55,921 bases of DNA, taken from contig JAFWKK010000058.1 in the NCBI GenBank assembly GCA_017514235.1, forward strand, positions 1 through 55,921, in the 5' to 3' direction. The DNA is from Kiritimatiellia bacterium (GTDB lineage: Bacteria; Verrucomicrobiota; Kiritimatiellia; RFP12; UBA1067). Numbering within the stretch: position 1 is the stretch's first letter; every line of letters begins with the position of its first letter. Below, in pieces: positions 16,501-25,855 of the stretch. Position numbers and translations under genes: made by a program. The notes below the pieces were generated by a model that was not told where the DNA came from, made no database searches, and saw only the letters and a program-made list of their open reading frames with translations.

Positions 16501-18002
16501 ATCCCGACGTGCTGCTGCATCTCGACTTCGAGCCTCCCGAAGGCATTTCCGAGACGCGAACGTTCTTCAACGATGCGGCGATTGGCCCTGCCGTACATAA
16601 CTGGGGTGCCGAGACGGTTCCGCGCAATGCCGCCGTTTCGACTCCATTTTCGCCTGTTTACGCAGGGCTTCTCGACGAGACGGGGCGCACAAGCGCCTAC
16701 TGCATGACGAACTCAACCAAATACATCAACAACGGTACAGTGATTGTTAAGCGTTACGTCGCGTGGCAACCGCCGGAGGATGTATTCTCGAACTCATCTT
16801 TCACGGTGGAATGCTGCTACAAGACGGCGGGACAGCTTGGCAACTACATCCCGCTTATACGTCGTCTCGGTGGTTACAACTGCCAGTTCAACCTTGGGTT
16901 CAACGGCGGTTCAAATGTCGGCAAGCTGGCTGCGCTTACGGTGCCGGGTGCGACAGGCAGCACTGTTCAAATCATCGACACGATTCGCACCGACGACGGA
17001 CAATGGCACCACGCGGCAGTTGTCTTTGATCGCGCGCGTTGTACGATGACCCTCTTCCGCGACTACGAACCGATTTCCTCGTTGGAATACACAGGCATCG
17101 TAGCGCCGACAAACACGCCGATATGCATTGGCGGCGCGTACGCGAGTGACGGCACTTTCAAGCCCTATGACGGTGCCATCGACAATGTGCGCATTACGAT
17201 GCGTGCGCTGACTGTTGGAGAGTTCCTGCGGTCTGACCATGTCGTGCCGTCCGGCAAGACGATCGCCTGGACGTCGTTCGACAATACGCTTGACGTAACA
17301 GCACCGGCCTATGCGCTCGCGAACGGCATTGCCTCTGCCGCGGCGACGGGCGGCACCGTGCCGTCATACGTGGCGTTTCCGGGTGGTGATGACATTCGCA
17401 TTGAGGATGGCTTGGAGAATGTGCTTCGCTGCGGCAACCTTGCGTCGCTCTCCTGCGCAACGGGAGTCGTGAAATACGCAGACAACCTGCTTCTGCCGCT
17501 TGTCAAAGACCAGACGATAGAATTCCGCATAAAAGCTGATCCTCAGGAAAAATATGCCGGTGTCGTACGGTGCAATCTCTACCGTGATACGGCGACCATT
17601 CCCGTCTGGGGCCTCTCAGCAGGCGAGCTTGACAGCCGCGTGCTTCGCTTCCGCTGCACGAACGCTGGTGCATCGTATTACGAAGCCGGCATGAACGAGG
17701 ATACGGGTGTGGTCGCGTTCGACGGCAAGTGGCACCACATTGCGCTCACCCTCTCACAGGCGAACGGCAAAGTGACGGCGAGCATCTACAAGGACTACGA
17801 GGCAACGCCATCGTGGACGAAGACCAAGGCCGGACAGCTTTGCTACGGTGCCGGATATGCGTCGGTGTGGATTGGCGCGTCCAGTTCGACGACGGCGTTC
17901 TTCAACGGTCAGATCGATGAACTTCGCATTTCGCGCGGCATCCTGACGCCCGACGAGTTCCTGCGTCACGGCAAGAGGGGACTCACGATCTGCATCAAAT
18001 AG
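16482..18002 (+). pseudogene. LamG-domain secreted protein lacking its 5' end
   Basis: An open frame of about 500 codons with two LamG/concanavalin-like domains. The first (about residues 75-240 from the GTG at 16509) has DGQWHHAAVVF and AIDNVRI; the second (about 330-490) has DGKWHHIALTL and QIDELRIS. Such proteins normally begin with a signal peptide shortly before a LLHLDFE strand. Here LLHLDFE is the first recognisable element, a stop lies at 16479-16481, and the only start is the GTG at 16509, which gives no signal peptide. I read it as a gene that lost its promoter, start and signal peptide at the same breakpoint as the regulator fragment. Confidence 0.7.
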
Positions 18003-18047
18003 TGCGATTGGCAAAAAAGCGGCAGAAGTGCCGGCTTGCCTTAATTA

Positions 18048-18056
18048 TGATATAAT
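18048..18056 (+). promoter_or_regulatory. extended -10 of the double GH-A enzyme operon
   Basis: TGATATAAT at 18048-18056 with no clear -35. It predicts a leader of about 40 bases before the ATG at 18102, which has TAGGAAT in front as ribosome binding site. The 12 bases TTATGATATAAT recur at the promoter before 31538. Confidence 0.55.
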
Positions 18057-18101
18057 CCGACCTCAAAATCGAAAACAAGCTGTCAGGTGTTTAGGAATAC
18101 C

Positions 18102-21100
18102 ATGAGAAGTTGTATTGTTGCTGTGCTTGCTGCCTGCGTACTGCCGGCGCAGGCCGATGTCGTGCCGTTCAAGGATGCCGCCAAGATAAAGAGCTGGGAC
18201 GCGTGGAACGACCACAAGAAGTCGGCGCCGCCGAAGGAACGCCCCTGCGTGACGTGGGCGAAGCTGAACAGGCTCGACCCGGGGCTAAGGGAAATCGGCC
18301 GGCTCGCCGTGCGCGGCGCCAAGGACATCAAGTCGTCCAAGTGGTCGGTCGGCTGCGAGACGATGGACCGCGACTATGCGAACTGGGATTCGTACAAGGC
18401 GTGGCTCGAACCGCTTGGCGCGAAGCATGGGCGACTGTTCTCCGGCTGGGCCAAGACCGAGCAGGAGAAGGGGAAGTACGACTTCACGTGGCTCGATCCG
18501 CAGGTGCGCGAGATGGCGGCGATGGGCGTGAAGCCTTGGATCTGCCTCAGCTACGGCAATCCCGTCTACGGCAGCGACTTCCGCCTTGGCATGCGCGTAA
18601 AGCAAGTCACGGACAAGCCTGAGGCGTTCGAGGCGTGGCTCAGGTACTGCGCGGCGGTCGTGGAGCGCTACAAGGATGTCGTGGACGAATGGGAGATATG
18701 GAACGAGCCGTTCAACCAGGGGCTGGAATATGCCGAGATGTTCTACCGTACGGCCAAGGCCATACGCGCTGTCCAGCCGACGGCGAAGTGCTTCTGCACG
18801 GCGATAACGTTCCCCGGCGACTATAAGTGCGTGCTGGAAAAGCTCAAAGGCGAGAATGCGCTTGACCTCGGCTCTTACTTCATATACCACCCGTACGACG
18901 CAAACCCCGACAGTTCCTACGCCAAGACAGCCGAGCCGCTGCGTCGGCTCGTGAAAGGCTATTCCGGCGCGTTCGACATCATGCAGGGCGAGGTCGGCTG
19001 CCCTGCGCAGCTTGAGTTCGCTCATGCGCTCAACAAGATCGAGTGGACCGAGTATTCTCAGGCGAAGTGGAACCTGCGCCGCGCGATCGGCGACGCGGCG
19101 CGGTCGATACCGTCCAGCGTGTTCACGATGATCGACCTGCAATACACCTTCATGCTCCAGAGCTTCGGGCTGATCCGCTCGAACACGCTGAAGGAGTTCG
19201 TCTATCGCCGTCCGTCATACTATGCGATGCAGAACGTCTATTCGGTTTTCGACGACGACATGCTGCCGCAAAGGCACCTGACCGTGAAGATCGCGGGCCG
19301 CGACGTCGCCTGCAGCCTCTTCAGGCGTCTCGGGCAGAGCTGGCGGTTCTACTGGTTCTGCGGCGAACAGCCGGGCGCCGACCTTTCTTTTGCGCCCGCC
19401 GACATCGACATTCCAGAAAAGCTTGAGCGCCCCGTCTGGGTTGACATGATAACCGGACGCGTGTTCGCGATCCCCTCCGAGTCCATCGTCTGGAAGAAGG
19501 ACGGAATGACGCTCCGCAACGTCCCGCTGTGGGATTCGCCGGTGGCGATCGCCTCCCGCAGAGCCGTCACCATCGCGCGCGACTGGAGCAAGATGTCGCC
19601 GCAGGACATCGTGGATTCCTTCTACCGGCCGGGGCAGTACGAGAACAAGATGAAGGCGTTTCCAGGTCCGCACACGAACGAGGCTTGGCTTGCGATGAAG
19701 ACGGCGGACTTCCTTCCGTGCATCGACCGCTACGGACAGTTCAGGCACCGCGACTGGCCTGGGAAGACGAAGAGCGACGACGACCTCAGACGCGCGGCGG
19801 AGGACGAGGAACGCGACCTCGCGGCGCATCCCGGTCCTGCGGGCAGGGACCGCTTCGGCGGCTGGGCGGACGGTCCGCGGCTCGAGGCGACGGGGCGTTT
19901 CCGCACCCACAGGGACGGGCGAGGCAAGTGGTGGCTGGTCGATCCAGACGGGCGGCTCTTCTGGTCGTTCGGCCCGGTTCGCGTCTCCGCGTCGGCCGGC
20001 ATGACGCCGATGAACGGCGACAACTCGACGCCCCGCACCGGCATCGCCACCATGGACCGCGACTGCCTGTTTGCAGAACTGCCGCCCGCGCCCGACGCCC
20101 CGGACGCGACGCCGTTCTCGAAGTTCTGGACTACGCACGACGATCTGCTGTGGCCGTTCTTCCTCGCGCGCGGAGAGACGCGAGTCTACGACTTCTCGTC
20201 CGCCAACCTCTACCGCAAGTACGGCGACGGCTACTACGCCAAGTTCTCCGACATCGTCCACCGTCGCTTGCGCAGCTGGGGGGCGAACACGATCGCCAAC
20301 TCCTCCGACCTTGCCATCTGCCTCATGGACAGGACTCCGTACGCCGAGCGGGTGGAGTGCCAGTCGCGTCCGATCGAAGGCAGCCACGGCATGTGGTGGA
20401 AGTTCCGCGACCCGTGGGACGAGAGCTTTGCAAAGGGCGTGACCGCGGCCCTTGAGGCGCACGGGCGCGAAGCGCATGATCCGTGGTGCATCGGGTTCTT
20501 CGTTGACAACGAGATCAACTGGGGCGCCACGCCGCGTCAGCTTGCGGAATGGACGATGCAGTCGCCTTCCGACCAGCCGGCGAAGAAGGCTCTTGTCGCT
20601 TTCCTGCGCGACCGGTACGGCGATGACGTCGCAAGGCTCAACGCCGCATGGGCGGCCTCGTATGCCGACTGGGAGGATTTGCGGCACTCAATCGTCCTTC
20701 CGGGCTCTGGGGCGGATGGAGACCTGCTGGAGTTCACGAAGATTGCCGCGGACGCATACTTCAGGCAGACCAAGGAAACGGTAAAGGCGTTTGATCCGCA
20801 GCTGCTCTATCTGGGATGCCGCTTCGCCGGATCGAAATGCCCGCCGTGGGCGGTGGATGCATGCGCGAGGCACTGTGACGTCGTGAGCTACAACATCTAC
20901 CGCGAGACGCTTGCCGACTGGCGGCTGCCTGACGGCCTCGACGCGCCGGTCATGATCGGCGAGTTCCACTTCGGCGCGACTGACCGCGGGCCTTTCGGCA
21001 CGGGCGTCCGACAGGCGGACAGCCAGGCTGACCGCGCGGAGAAGATGAAGGCGTACGTGCGCTCCGCGCTTGAGAATCCGCAGATCGTAGGCGTACACTG

Positions 21101-21269
21101 GCACCAGTTCTCCGACCAGGCCACGTCCGGGCGGTTCGACGGCGAATATCTTCAGGTCGGCTGGACTGACATATGCGACGTCCCGTACCGGGAGACGGTC
21201 GATGCAGCCCGCGAAATCGGCTCGCGGATGTACGGGATGCGAGCCGATGCCCGTCCGTCATGTCCGTAA
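18102..21269 (+). CDS. secreted enzyme with two GH-A barrels (GH39-like + GH50/agarase-like)
   Basis: A 1055-residue protein with signal peptide (MRSCIVAVLAACVLPAQA). The first barrel (about 60-400) has WEIWNEPF with acid/base E202 and MQGEVG with nucleophile E297, as in GH39-type clan GH-A enzymes. A linker domain follows. The second barrel (about 590-1040) begins with the agarase-like GKWWLVDPDGRLFWSFG and has DNEINWG (E804), YLGCRFAG, GEFHFGA (E954) and GVHWHQFSDQ, resembling GH50 beta-agarases. Both domains keep both carboxylates. The start is the ATG at 18102, not the GTG at 18087, because the signal peptide and ribosome binding site fit. Neighbours suggest galactose-containing glycans; exact specificity is unknown. 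Confidence 0.75.
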   Translation: MRSCIVAVLAACVLPAQADVVPFKDAAKIKSWDAWNDHKKSAPPKERPCVTWAKLNRLDPGLREIGRLAVRGAKDIKSSKWSVGCETMDRDYANWDSYKAWLEPLGAKHGRLFSGWAKTEQEKGKYDFTWLDPQVREMAAMGVKPWICLSYGNPVYGSDFRLGMRVKQVTDKPEAFEAWLRYCAAVVERYKDVVDEWEIWNEPFNQGLEYAEMFYRTAKAIRAVQPTAKCFCTAITFPGDYKCVLEKLKGENALDLGSYFIYHPYDANPDSSYAKTAEPLRRLVKGYSGAFDIMQGEVGCPAQLEFAHALNKIEWTEYSQAKWNLRRAIGDAARSIPSSVFTMIDLQYTFMLQSFGLIRSNTLKEFVYRRPSYYAMQNVYSVFDDDMLPQRHLTVKIAGRDVACSLFRRLGQSWRFYWFCGEQPGADLSFAPADIDIPEKLERPVWVDMITGRVFAIPSESIVWKKDGMTLRNVPLWDSPVAIASRRAVTIARDWSKMSPQDIVDSFYRPGQYENKMKAFPGPHTNEAWLAMKTADFLPCIDRYGQFRHRDWPGKTKSDDDLRRAAEDEERDLAAHPGPAGRDRFGGWADGPRLEATGRFRTHRDGRGKWWLVDPDGRLFWSFGPVRVSASAGMTPMNGDNSTPRTGIATMDRDCLFAELPPAPDAPDATPFSKFWTTHDDLLWPFFLARGETRVYDFSSANLYRKYGDGYYAKFSDIVHRRLRSWGANTIANSSDLAICLMDRTPYAERVECQSRPIEGSHGMWWKFRDPWDESFAKGVTAALEAHGREAHDPWCIGFFVDNEINWGATPRQLAEWTMQSPSDQPAKKALVAFLRDRYGDDVARLNAAWAASYADWEDLRHSIVLPGSGADGDLLEFTKIAADAYFRQTKETVKAFDPQLLYLGCRFAGSKCPPWAVDACARHCDVVSYNIYRETLADWRLPDGLDAPVMIGEFHFGATDRGPFGTGVRQADSQADRAEKMKAYVRSALENPQIVGVHWHQFSDQATSGRFDGEYLQVGWTDICDVPYRETVDAAREIGSRMYGMRADARPSCP

Positions 21270-21272
21270 AAA

Positions 21273-21281
21273 TGGTATAAT
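21273..21281 (+). promoter_or_regulatory. extended -10 of the SDR gene
   Basis: TGGTATAAT at 21273-21281 begins 4 bases after the preceding stop. The ATG at 21304 follows after 22 bases with GGAGCAGG as ribosome binding site, so the SDR gene can be transcribed independently. Confidence 0.5.
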
Positions 21282-21303
21282 CAGTGGAAACGGAGCAGGC
21301 AAG

Positions 21304-22089
21304 ATGGGAAGATTTGACGGCAAGGTCGTGCTGGTTACTGGCGGGAACCGCAACACAGGTCTCGACATCGTGGAGAAATTCGTCCGCGAGGGCGCGAAGG
21401 TCTTCATGTGCGGATCGACCGAAGGGTCCACGGCCAAGGGCGCGGCGGCGCTCGAGGCGCGTGGCGTTGGCGGCGTCGTGTCGCAGCCTTGCGACATATC
21501 CGACTTGGCGCAGGTAACGGCGCTGTTCGACACGATAGGGCGCGACGCAGGGCGCCTTGACGTTCTCGTGAACAATGCCGCCAACCAGGGAATCGGCCAC
21601 GGAGGGCCGCTGGAGATGGATGCGGCGAGGTTTCACGATGTCTTCAACGTGAACGTGATCGGCGGCTTCCAGGTGACGCAGATGGCCTGCAACCGGTTCT
21701 TCAAGAGGCAGGAATCGCGGGGGACGGTAGTGTTCCTCTCGTCCAACACCGCCATGCGCGCCATCCGCAACAGGACCGCCTACTGCGCCTCGAAGGGGGC
21801 GATAAACTCGATGGTGCGCTCGCTTGCGCTCGACCTTGCGCCGCTCGGCATCCGCGTGAACTGCTGCGCCCCCGGCTACATCTACACGGAGCGCTGGGAC
21901 GCGCTAGATCCTGCGAAGGCGGCGCGGCGGCGTCTCAACTGTCCGTTGCGCAAGGAGGCGAAGGGCTCCGACATCGCCAACGTAGTAGCGTTCCTTGCCT
22001 CCGGAGATTCCGCAAACATGACGGGCGAGATCGTCACGTGCGATGCCGGCTGCTCGTGCCAGCACATGCCGGAAGACGTGGACGTATGA
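21304..22089 (+). CDS. SDR family NAD(P)-dependent sugar dehydrogenase
   Basis: A 261-residue classical short-chain dehydrogenase, cytoplasmic. It has the nucleotide-binding TGGNRNTG (about 12-19; the usual form is TGxxxGIG, so the last part deviates), NNAA, the catalytic serine in LSSN, YCASK (Y160, K164) and PGYIYT. The start is the ATG at 21304, which follows its own promoter. The next gene begins 15 bases downstream and encodes an aldonate-dehydratase-like enolase. Together with a beta-galactosidase this suggests a galactose (or other aldose) 1-dehydrogenase in an oxidative Entner-Doudoroff-like route; other sugar or polyol substrates remain possible. Confidence 0.8.
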   Translation: MGRFDGKVVLVTGGNRNTGLDIVEKFVREGAKVFMCGSTEGSTAKGAAALEARGVGGVVSQPCDISDLAQVTALFDTIGRDAGRLDVLVNNAANQGIGHGGPLEMDAARFHDVFNVNVIGGFQVTQMACNRFFKRQESRGTVVFLSSNTAMRAIRNRTAYCASKGAINSMVRSLALDLAPLGIRVNCCAPGYIYTERWDALDPAKAARRRLNCPLRKEAKGSDIANVVAFLASGDSANMTGEIVTCDAGCSCQHMPEDVDV

Positions 22090-22104
22090 AAGGTTGGCGA
22101 CCGA

Positions 22105-23271
22105 ATGAAGATAACAGGCATAAGGACTTTTGCCGTCGATTGCTTCCGCACCAACTGGGTGTTCGTGAAGGTTGAGACTGACGAGGGGATCCACGGCATA
22201 GGCGAGGGGACTCTCGAATACAAGGAGAACGCTCTCCTTGGCGCGATCGCCGACCTTGAGCACGCGCTTGTCGGCAAGGACCCGTTCGATACGGAGTGGA
22301 TATTCCACGAGAACTATCGGGATGCGTACTGGCGCGGCGGTCCGGTTCTCATGTCCGCGCTGTCTGCCGTTGACATGGCCCTGTGGGACATCAAGGGCAA
22401 GTCGCTCGGGCTGCCGGTCTGGAGACTCATTGGCGGCAAGTGCCGCGAAGGCGTTCCGTGTTACGCCAACTGCTGGTTCGCCGGCGCGAAGGAGCCGGAG
22501 GAATTTGCGGCCAAGGCGACGGCCGCCGTCGAGGCCGGCTTCAAGGGCCTCAAGTGGGATCCCTTCGGCAAGAACTACCGCCAGTTGCCGCCGGCCGACT
22601 TCAGGAAGGCGATGAAATGCGTTGCCGCAGTGAAAGCCGCGGCCGAAGGCAAGGCTGAAATCCTCATCGAGTGCCACGGGCGCTTCGATGTTCCGACTGC
22701 GCTCCGAATCTGCAACGCGCTGGAAGAGTTCTCCCCTTATTGGGTGGAGGAGCCCGTCATACCCGACACGACGAGGGCTCTCGCGGACGTGCGGAGCAGG
22801 GTCCGCGTTCCCATCGCCTTCGGCGAGCGGCTGTTCACGACTCAACAGGTCATGGACGCCATTGAGCTTCGCGCCTGCGACTACCTTCAGCCGGATTCCT
22901 CGCATGCGGGCGGCATTACCGGCATGAAGCAGATTGCCGCAATATGCGACTCGCGCCACGTTCCGTTCTGCGCGCACAACCCGTCCGGTCCCGTAGCCAA
23001 CGCCGTCACGCTTGCCCTCGGCGTCTCGACGCCCGGCTACTGCATCCATGAAATGCTCTTTGACGACGTGCCGTGGCGCAAGGACGTGATTGACGAGGAC
23101 GTGCGCTTCGCGGACGGCCTCATGCATCCTTCCGACCGTCCCGGGCTTGGGATCGAGCTGAACGAAGAGGCCGCCGCCGCGCATCCCAAGCAAGACCACT
23201 GGCTGCGGCACTACGCCGGAACGCTCACGAATGTCCGCCCGCCGGACAGCGCGGCCTATTGGCACGGCTGA
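22105..23271 (+). CDS. enolase-superfamily aldonate dehydratase (galactonate dehydratase-like)
   Basis: A 388-residue cytoplasmic mandelate-racemase-subgroup enzyme. The N-terminal capping domain leads to SAVDMALWDIKGK. In the barrel the lysine region reads GLKWDPFG, followed by metal ligands around ECHGRFD, WVEEP and FGERL, the QPDSSHAGGITG strand and AHNPSGPVANA with the second histidine. The HGR and AHNP signature resembles D-galactonate and D-gluconate-type dehydratases rather than racemases. It would convert an aldonic acid to a 2-keto-3-deoxy acid. It is in one operon with the SDR (15-base gap) and the GH2 gene (19-base gap). Exact sugar not determined. Confidence 0.82.
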   Translation: MKITGIRTFAVDCFRTNWVFVKVETDEGIHGIGEGTLEYKENALLGAIADLEHALVGKDPFDTEWIFHENYRDAYWRGGPVLMSALSAVDMALWDIKGKSLGLPVWRLIGGKCREGVPCYANCWFAGAKEPEEFAAKATAAVEAGFKGLKWDPFGKNYRQLPPADFRKAMKCVAAVKAAAEGKAEILIECHGRFDVPTALRICNALEEFSPYWVEEPVIPDTTRALADVRSRVRVPIAFGERLFTTQQVMDAIELRACDYLQPDSSHAGGITGMKQIAAICDSRHVPFCAHNPSGPVANAVTLALGVSTPGYCIHEMLFDDVPWRKDVIDEDVRFADGLMHPSDRPGLGIELNEEAAAAHPKQDHWLRHYAGTLTNVRPPDSAAYWHG

Positions 23272-23290
23272 CGGCATCAGGAGAACTGAA

Positions 23291-25807
23291 ATGAACAAGA
23301 TGGAGACGTTCGCCGTGCTGGCGATGCTTGCCGCGTGCGGCGCACGCGGCGAATGCGATGTTGCGCTTGCGGAAGGGTGGCGGTTCGCCAGGGATGTCTC
23401 GCAGGTCGCGGACTGGTCTGCCGAGGCGCTTGACGATTCGGCTTGGGAGCGAGTCCGCGTGCCGCACGACTGGGCGATAGCCGGGCCGTTCCTGAGGGAC
23501 GAGCCGTCCGGCATGACTGGGCGTCTGCCGTGGAAAGGCGTCGGCTGGTACAGGCTTGCGTTCGACGTTCCGGAATCTGCCGCAGGGCAGTGCGCGTTCC
23601 TTGATTTCGACGGGGCGATGGCGTCGCCCGAAGTGTATGTGAACGGACAGAAGGCGGGGGGCTGGGACTACGGCTATGCGAGTTTCCGTGTGGACGCCAC
23701 GCCGTTCGTGCGCACCGGCAGGAATACGCTTGCGGTGCGCCTCTCCACGCTTCATCTTGCAGCGCGGTGGTACCCCGGCGCTGGCCTCTACCGGCGCGTG
23801 ACGCTGCGGCTGCGCGAAAGGGCTCACTTCGCCCATGACGGCATCTTCGTGACGACGCCGGAGGTTCGGCGCGACAGGGCGCTCGTGAAGGTGGCGTGGG
23901 AGACGGAGGGCGCGTCGAAGGACTCTAGCGTAACCGTGCGCATAGTCCGCGAGGGACGCTCCGTAGCCGAGACGACCGAGGCGGCTGTGCGCGGCGTGAC
24001 GTTCCTTGCCGTCGAGAAGCCTGACCTGTGGGATGTGGACAACCCTGCGCTGTATGAAGCCGAGGTGTCGCTTGCGGATCGCGGCGGTGCGCACGTTTCG
24101 CGCGAAAGGGTGCGCTTCGGCATACGCGAGATCGCTTTCCCGGTTGCGGACGATCCGAACGACCGTGCGGCGAACGGATTCCACCTCAACGGGCGCCGTG
24201 TGCAGCTGAAGGGCGTGAACCTCCATTCAGACCTGGGGCTCCTTGGCATGGCGTTCGACCGGTCGGCGGCGCGGCGGCAGCTGCGTCTCATGAAGGAGAT
24301 GGGCGCGAACGCCCTGCGCACCAGCCACAACCCGCCCGCGCCCGAGCTGCTCGACCTCTGCGACGAAATGGGCATTCTCGTGTGGGACGAATGCTTCGAC
24401 AAGTGGAACGCCTATGGCGGGCGGCGCGACGACCAGTCGCTGGAGGAATACGTGGCGCGGAACCTTGCGGCGTTCGTGAAGCGCGACCGAAACCACCCGT
24501 CGGTGATCGTGTGGTCCATCGGCAACGAAATCTGGGAGTGGGACCCGGCCCATCCGATCCGCAAGCCCGACAACCCCCTCTTCGACCGCGGCCCGTGGGG
24601 ACAGACAAAGGTGCGCAACGAGTTCTTCCGCGACCAGGTGCGGACGGCCGATGCCACGCGTCCGGTCGGCAACGGGAACAGCCCTCTCATGAACGAGCGG
24701 CGGGTGCTCGACCTCGGCGTCTTCGACCCGCTCGACCTGACGGGATGGAACTACTTCCGCTCCTACGTGCCAGTTAAGAAGAAGTATCCGCACAAGCCTA
24801 TCGTCTTCTCGGAGTCCGCGGCGGCCGTGAGCACCGGCGGCTTCTACTGCGAGAACCCGCTTGGCGGAATGAAGGACTTCCCGCGCGGCGAGGGCGTGCC
24901 CGCGCAAGTCGACTCGCGCGACTTCCAGAGCACGCTTGACACGGTTGACGAGGTGTTCGACTGGATGGAGCGCGATGCGTACTGCTGCGGCGAGTTCGTC
25001 TGGACGGGCATTGACTATCTCGGCGAGCCCTACCCCTACGAAAAGGAGGCGCGCTCGTCGTACTTCGGTGTCGTTGACCTGACAGGCGTGCCGAAAGACC
25101 GCTACTGGCTCTACCGCAGCCATTGGCGTACTGATGTCCACACGTTGCACGTCGCGCCGGATTCATGGACGTTCCCGGGGCGGGAGGGACGCAACACGCC
25201 GGTTGTCGTCTTTACGGACGGCGACGAGGCGGAGCTTTTCCTGAACGGGCGCTCGCTGGGACGGCGCAGGAAGGGGGTGCATGTCGCCCTGCCGCCGGCA
25301 ATGACCAACGACCACTTCAAGGCGTTCTGCCGGTACCGCCTCATGTGGCTGGAGGTTCCGTACGAGCCTGGCGAGCTGAAGGCCGTCGCCTTCAGGGACG
25401 GACGGACGATTGGCGAAAAGACGCTGCGCACGGCCGGTGCGGTCGCCGAGCTGCGCCTTTCCGTGGAGCCGCTGGCGGGGAAGGACGAGAACGAGCTGAT
25501 CTGGGTTCGCGCAGAGGCGTATGACGGCTCCGGAGTGCGGGTGCCGGACGCGACGAATGCGGTGGCGTTCTCGCTGGAGGGCCCCGGCAGGATCCTTGGC
25601 GTCGGAAACGGAAACGCCTGCGAGCACGTCCCGTTCGCCGATGCCTCGGGGCACCGTCTCTTCGGCGGGCGCGCAATGGCCGTATTGCGCCGCGAAGGAG
25701 ATGGCGAGATAAGGGCGCTGGCTTCGCTCGGTGACGGCGGAAAGCCGATTCGCTGCACGGTGAAGGTGCCGGATGCGGAGAAGGGCGCGCTGCGTTCAAG
25801 ACGATGA
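23291..25807 (+). CDS. secreted GH2 beta-galactosidase
   Basis: An 838-residue glycoside hydrolase family 2 protein. The N-terminus (MNKMETFAVLAMLAAC) gives a signal peptide with a lipobox-like LAAC, so it may be a lipoprotein. The jelly-roll domain, immunoglobulin-like domain and TIM barrel (about 295-590) are in order. The barrel has RTSHNPPAPELLDLCDEMG, IGNE with acid/base E413 and FSESAA with nucleophile E508. C-terminal DUF4982-like and further beta domains follow (DGDEAELFLNG). The ATG at 23291, six bases after AGGAGA, is the start. It likely releases galactose for the preceding two enzymes. The last residues (GALRSRR) look slightly short. Confidence 0.9.
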   Translation: MNKMETFAVLAMLAACGARGECDVALAEGWRFARDVSQVADWSAEALDDSAWERVRVPHDWAIAGPFLRDEPSGMTGRLPWKGVGWYRLAFDVPESAAGQCAFLDFDGAMASPEVYVNGQKAGGWDYGYASFRVDATPFVRTGRNTLAVRLSTLHLAARWYPGAGLYRRVTLRLRERAHFAHDGIFVTTPEVRRDRALVKVAWETEGASKDSSVTVRIVREGRSVAETTEAAVRGVTFLAVEKPDLWDVDNPALYEAEVSLADRGGAHVSRERVRFGIREIAFPVADDPNDRAANGFHLNGRRVQLKGVNLHSDLGLLGMAFDRSAARRQLRLMKEMGANALRTSHNPPAPELLDLCDEMGILVWDECFDKWNAYGGRRDDQSLEEYVARNLAAFVKRDRNHPSVIVWSIGNEIWEWDPAHPIRKPDNPLFDRGPWGQTKVRNEFFRDQVRTADATRPVGNGNSPLMNERRVLDLGVFDPLDLTGWNYFRSYVPVKKKYPHKPIVFSESAAAVSTGGFYCENPLGGMKDFPRGEGVPAQVDSRDFQSTLDTVDEVFDWMERDAYCCGEFVWTGIDYLGEPYPYEKEARSSYFGVVDLTGVPKDRYWLYRSHWRTDVHTLHVAPDSWTFPGREGRNTPVVVFTDGDEAELFLNGRSLGRRRKGVHVALPPAMTNDHFKAFCRYRLMWLEVPYEPGELKAVAFRDGRTIGEKTLRTAGAVAELRLSVEPLAGKDENELIWVRAEAYDGSGVRVPDATNAVAFSLEGPGRILGVGNGNACEHVPFADASGHRLFGGRAMAVLRREGDGEIRALASLGDGGKPIRCTVKVPDAEKGALRSRR

Positions 25808-25855
25808 ACGACTGCCGCGCTTCGGTCGAGGGTGACGATGTCTGCAACCGCGTAG

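Noticed and set aside
19215-20687. 490-codon minus-strand frame inside the double GH-A gene
   Set aside because: Antisense shadow; the plus strand carries catalytic motifs.
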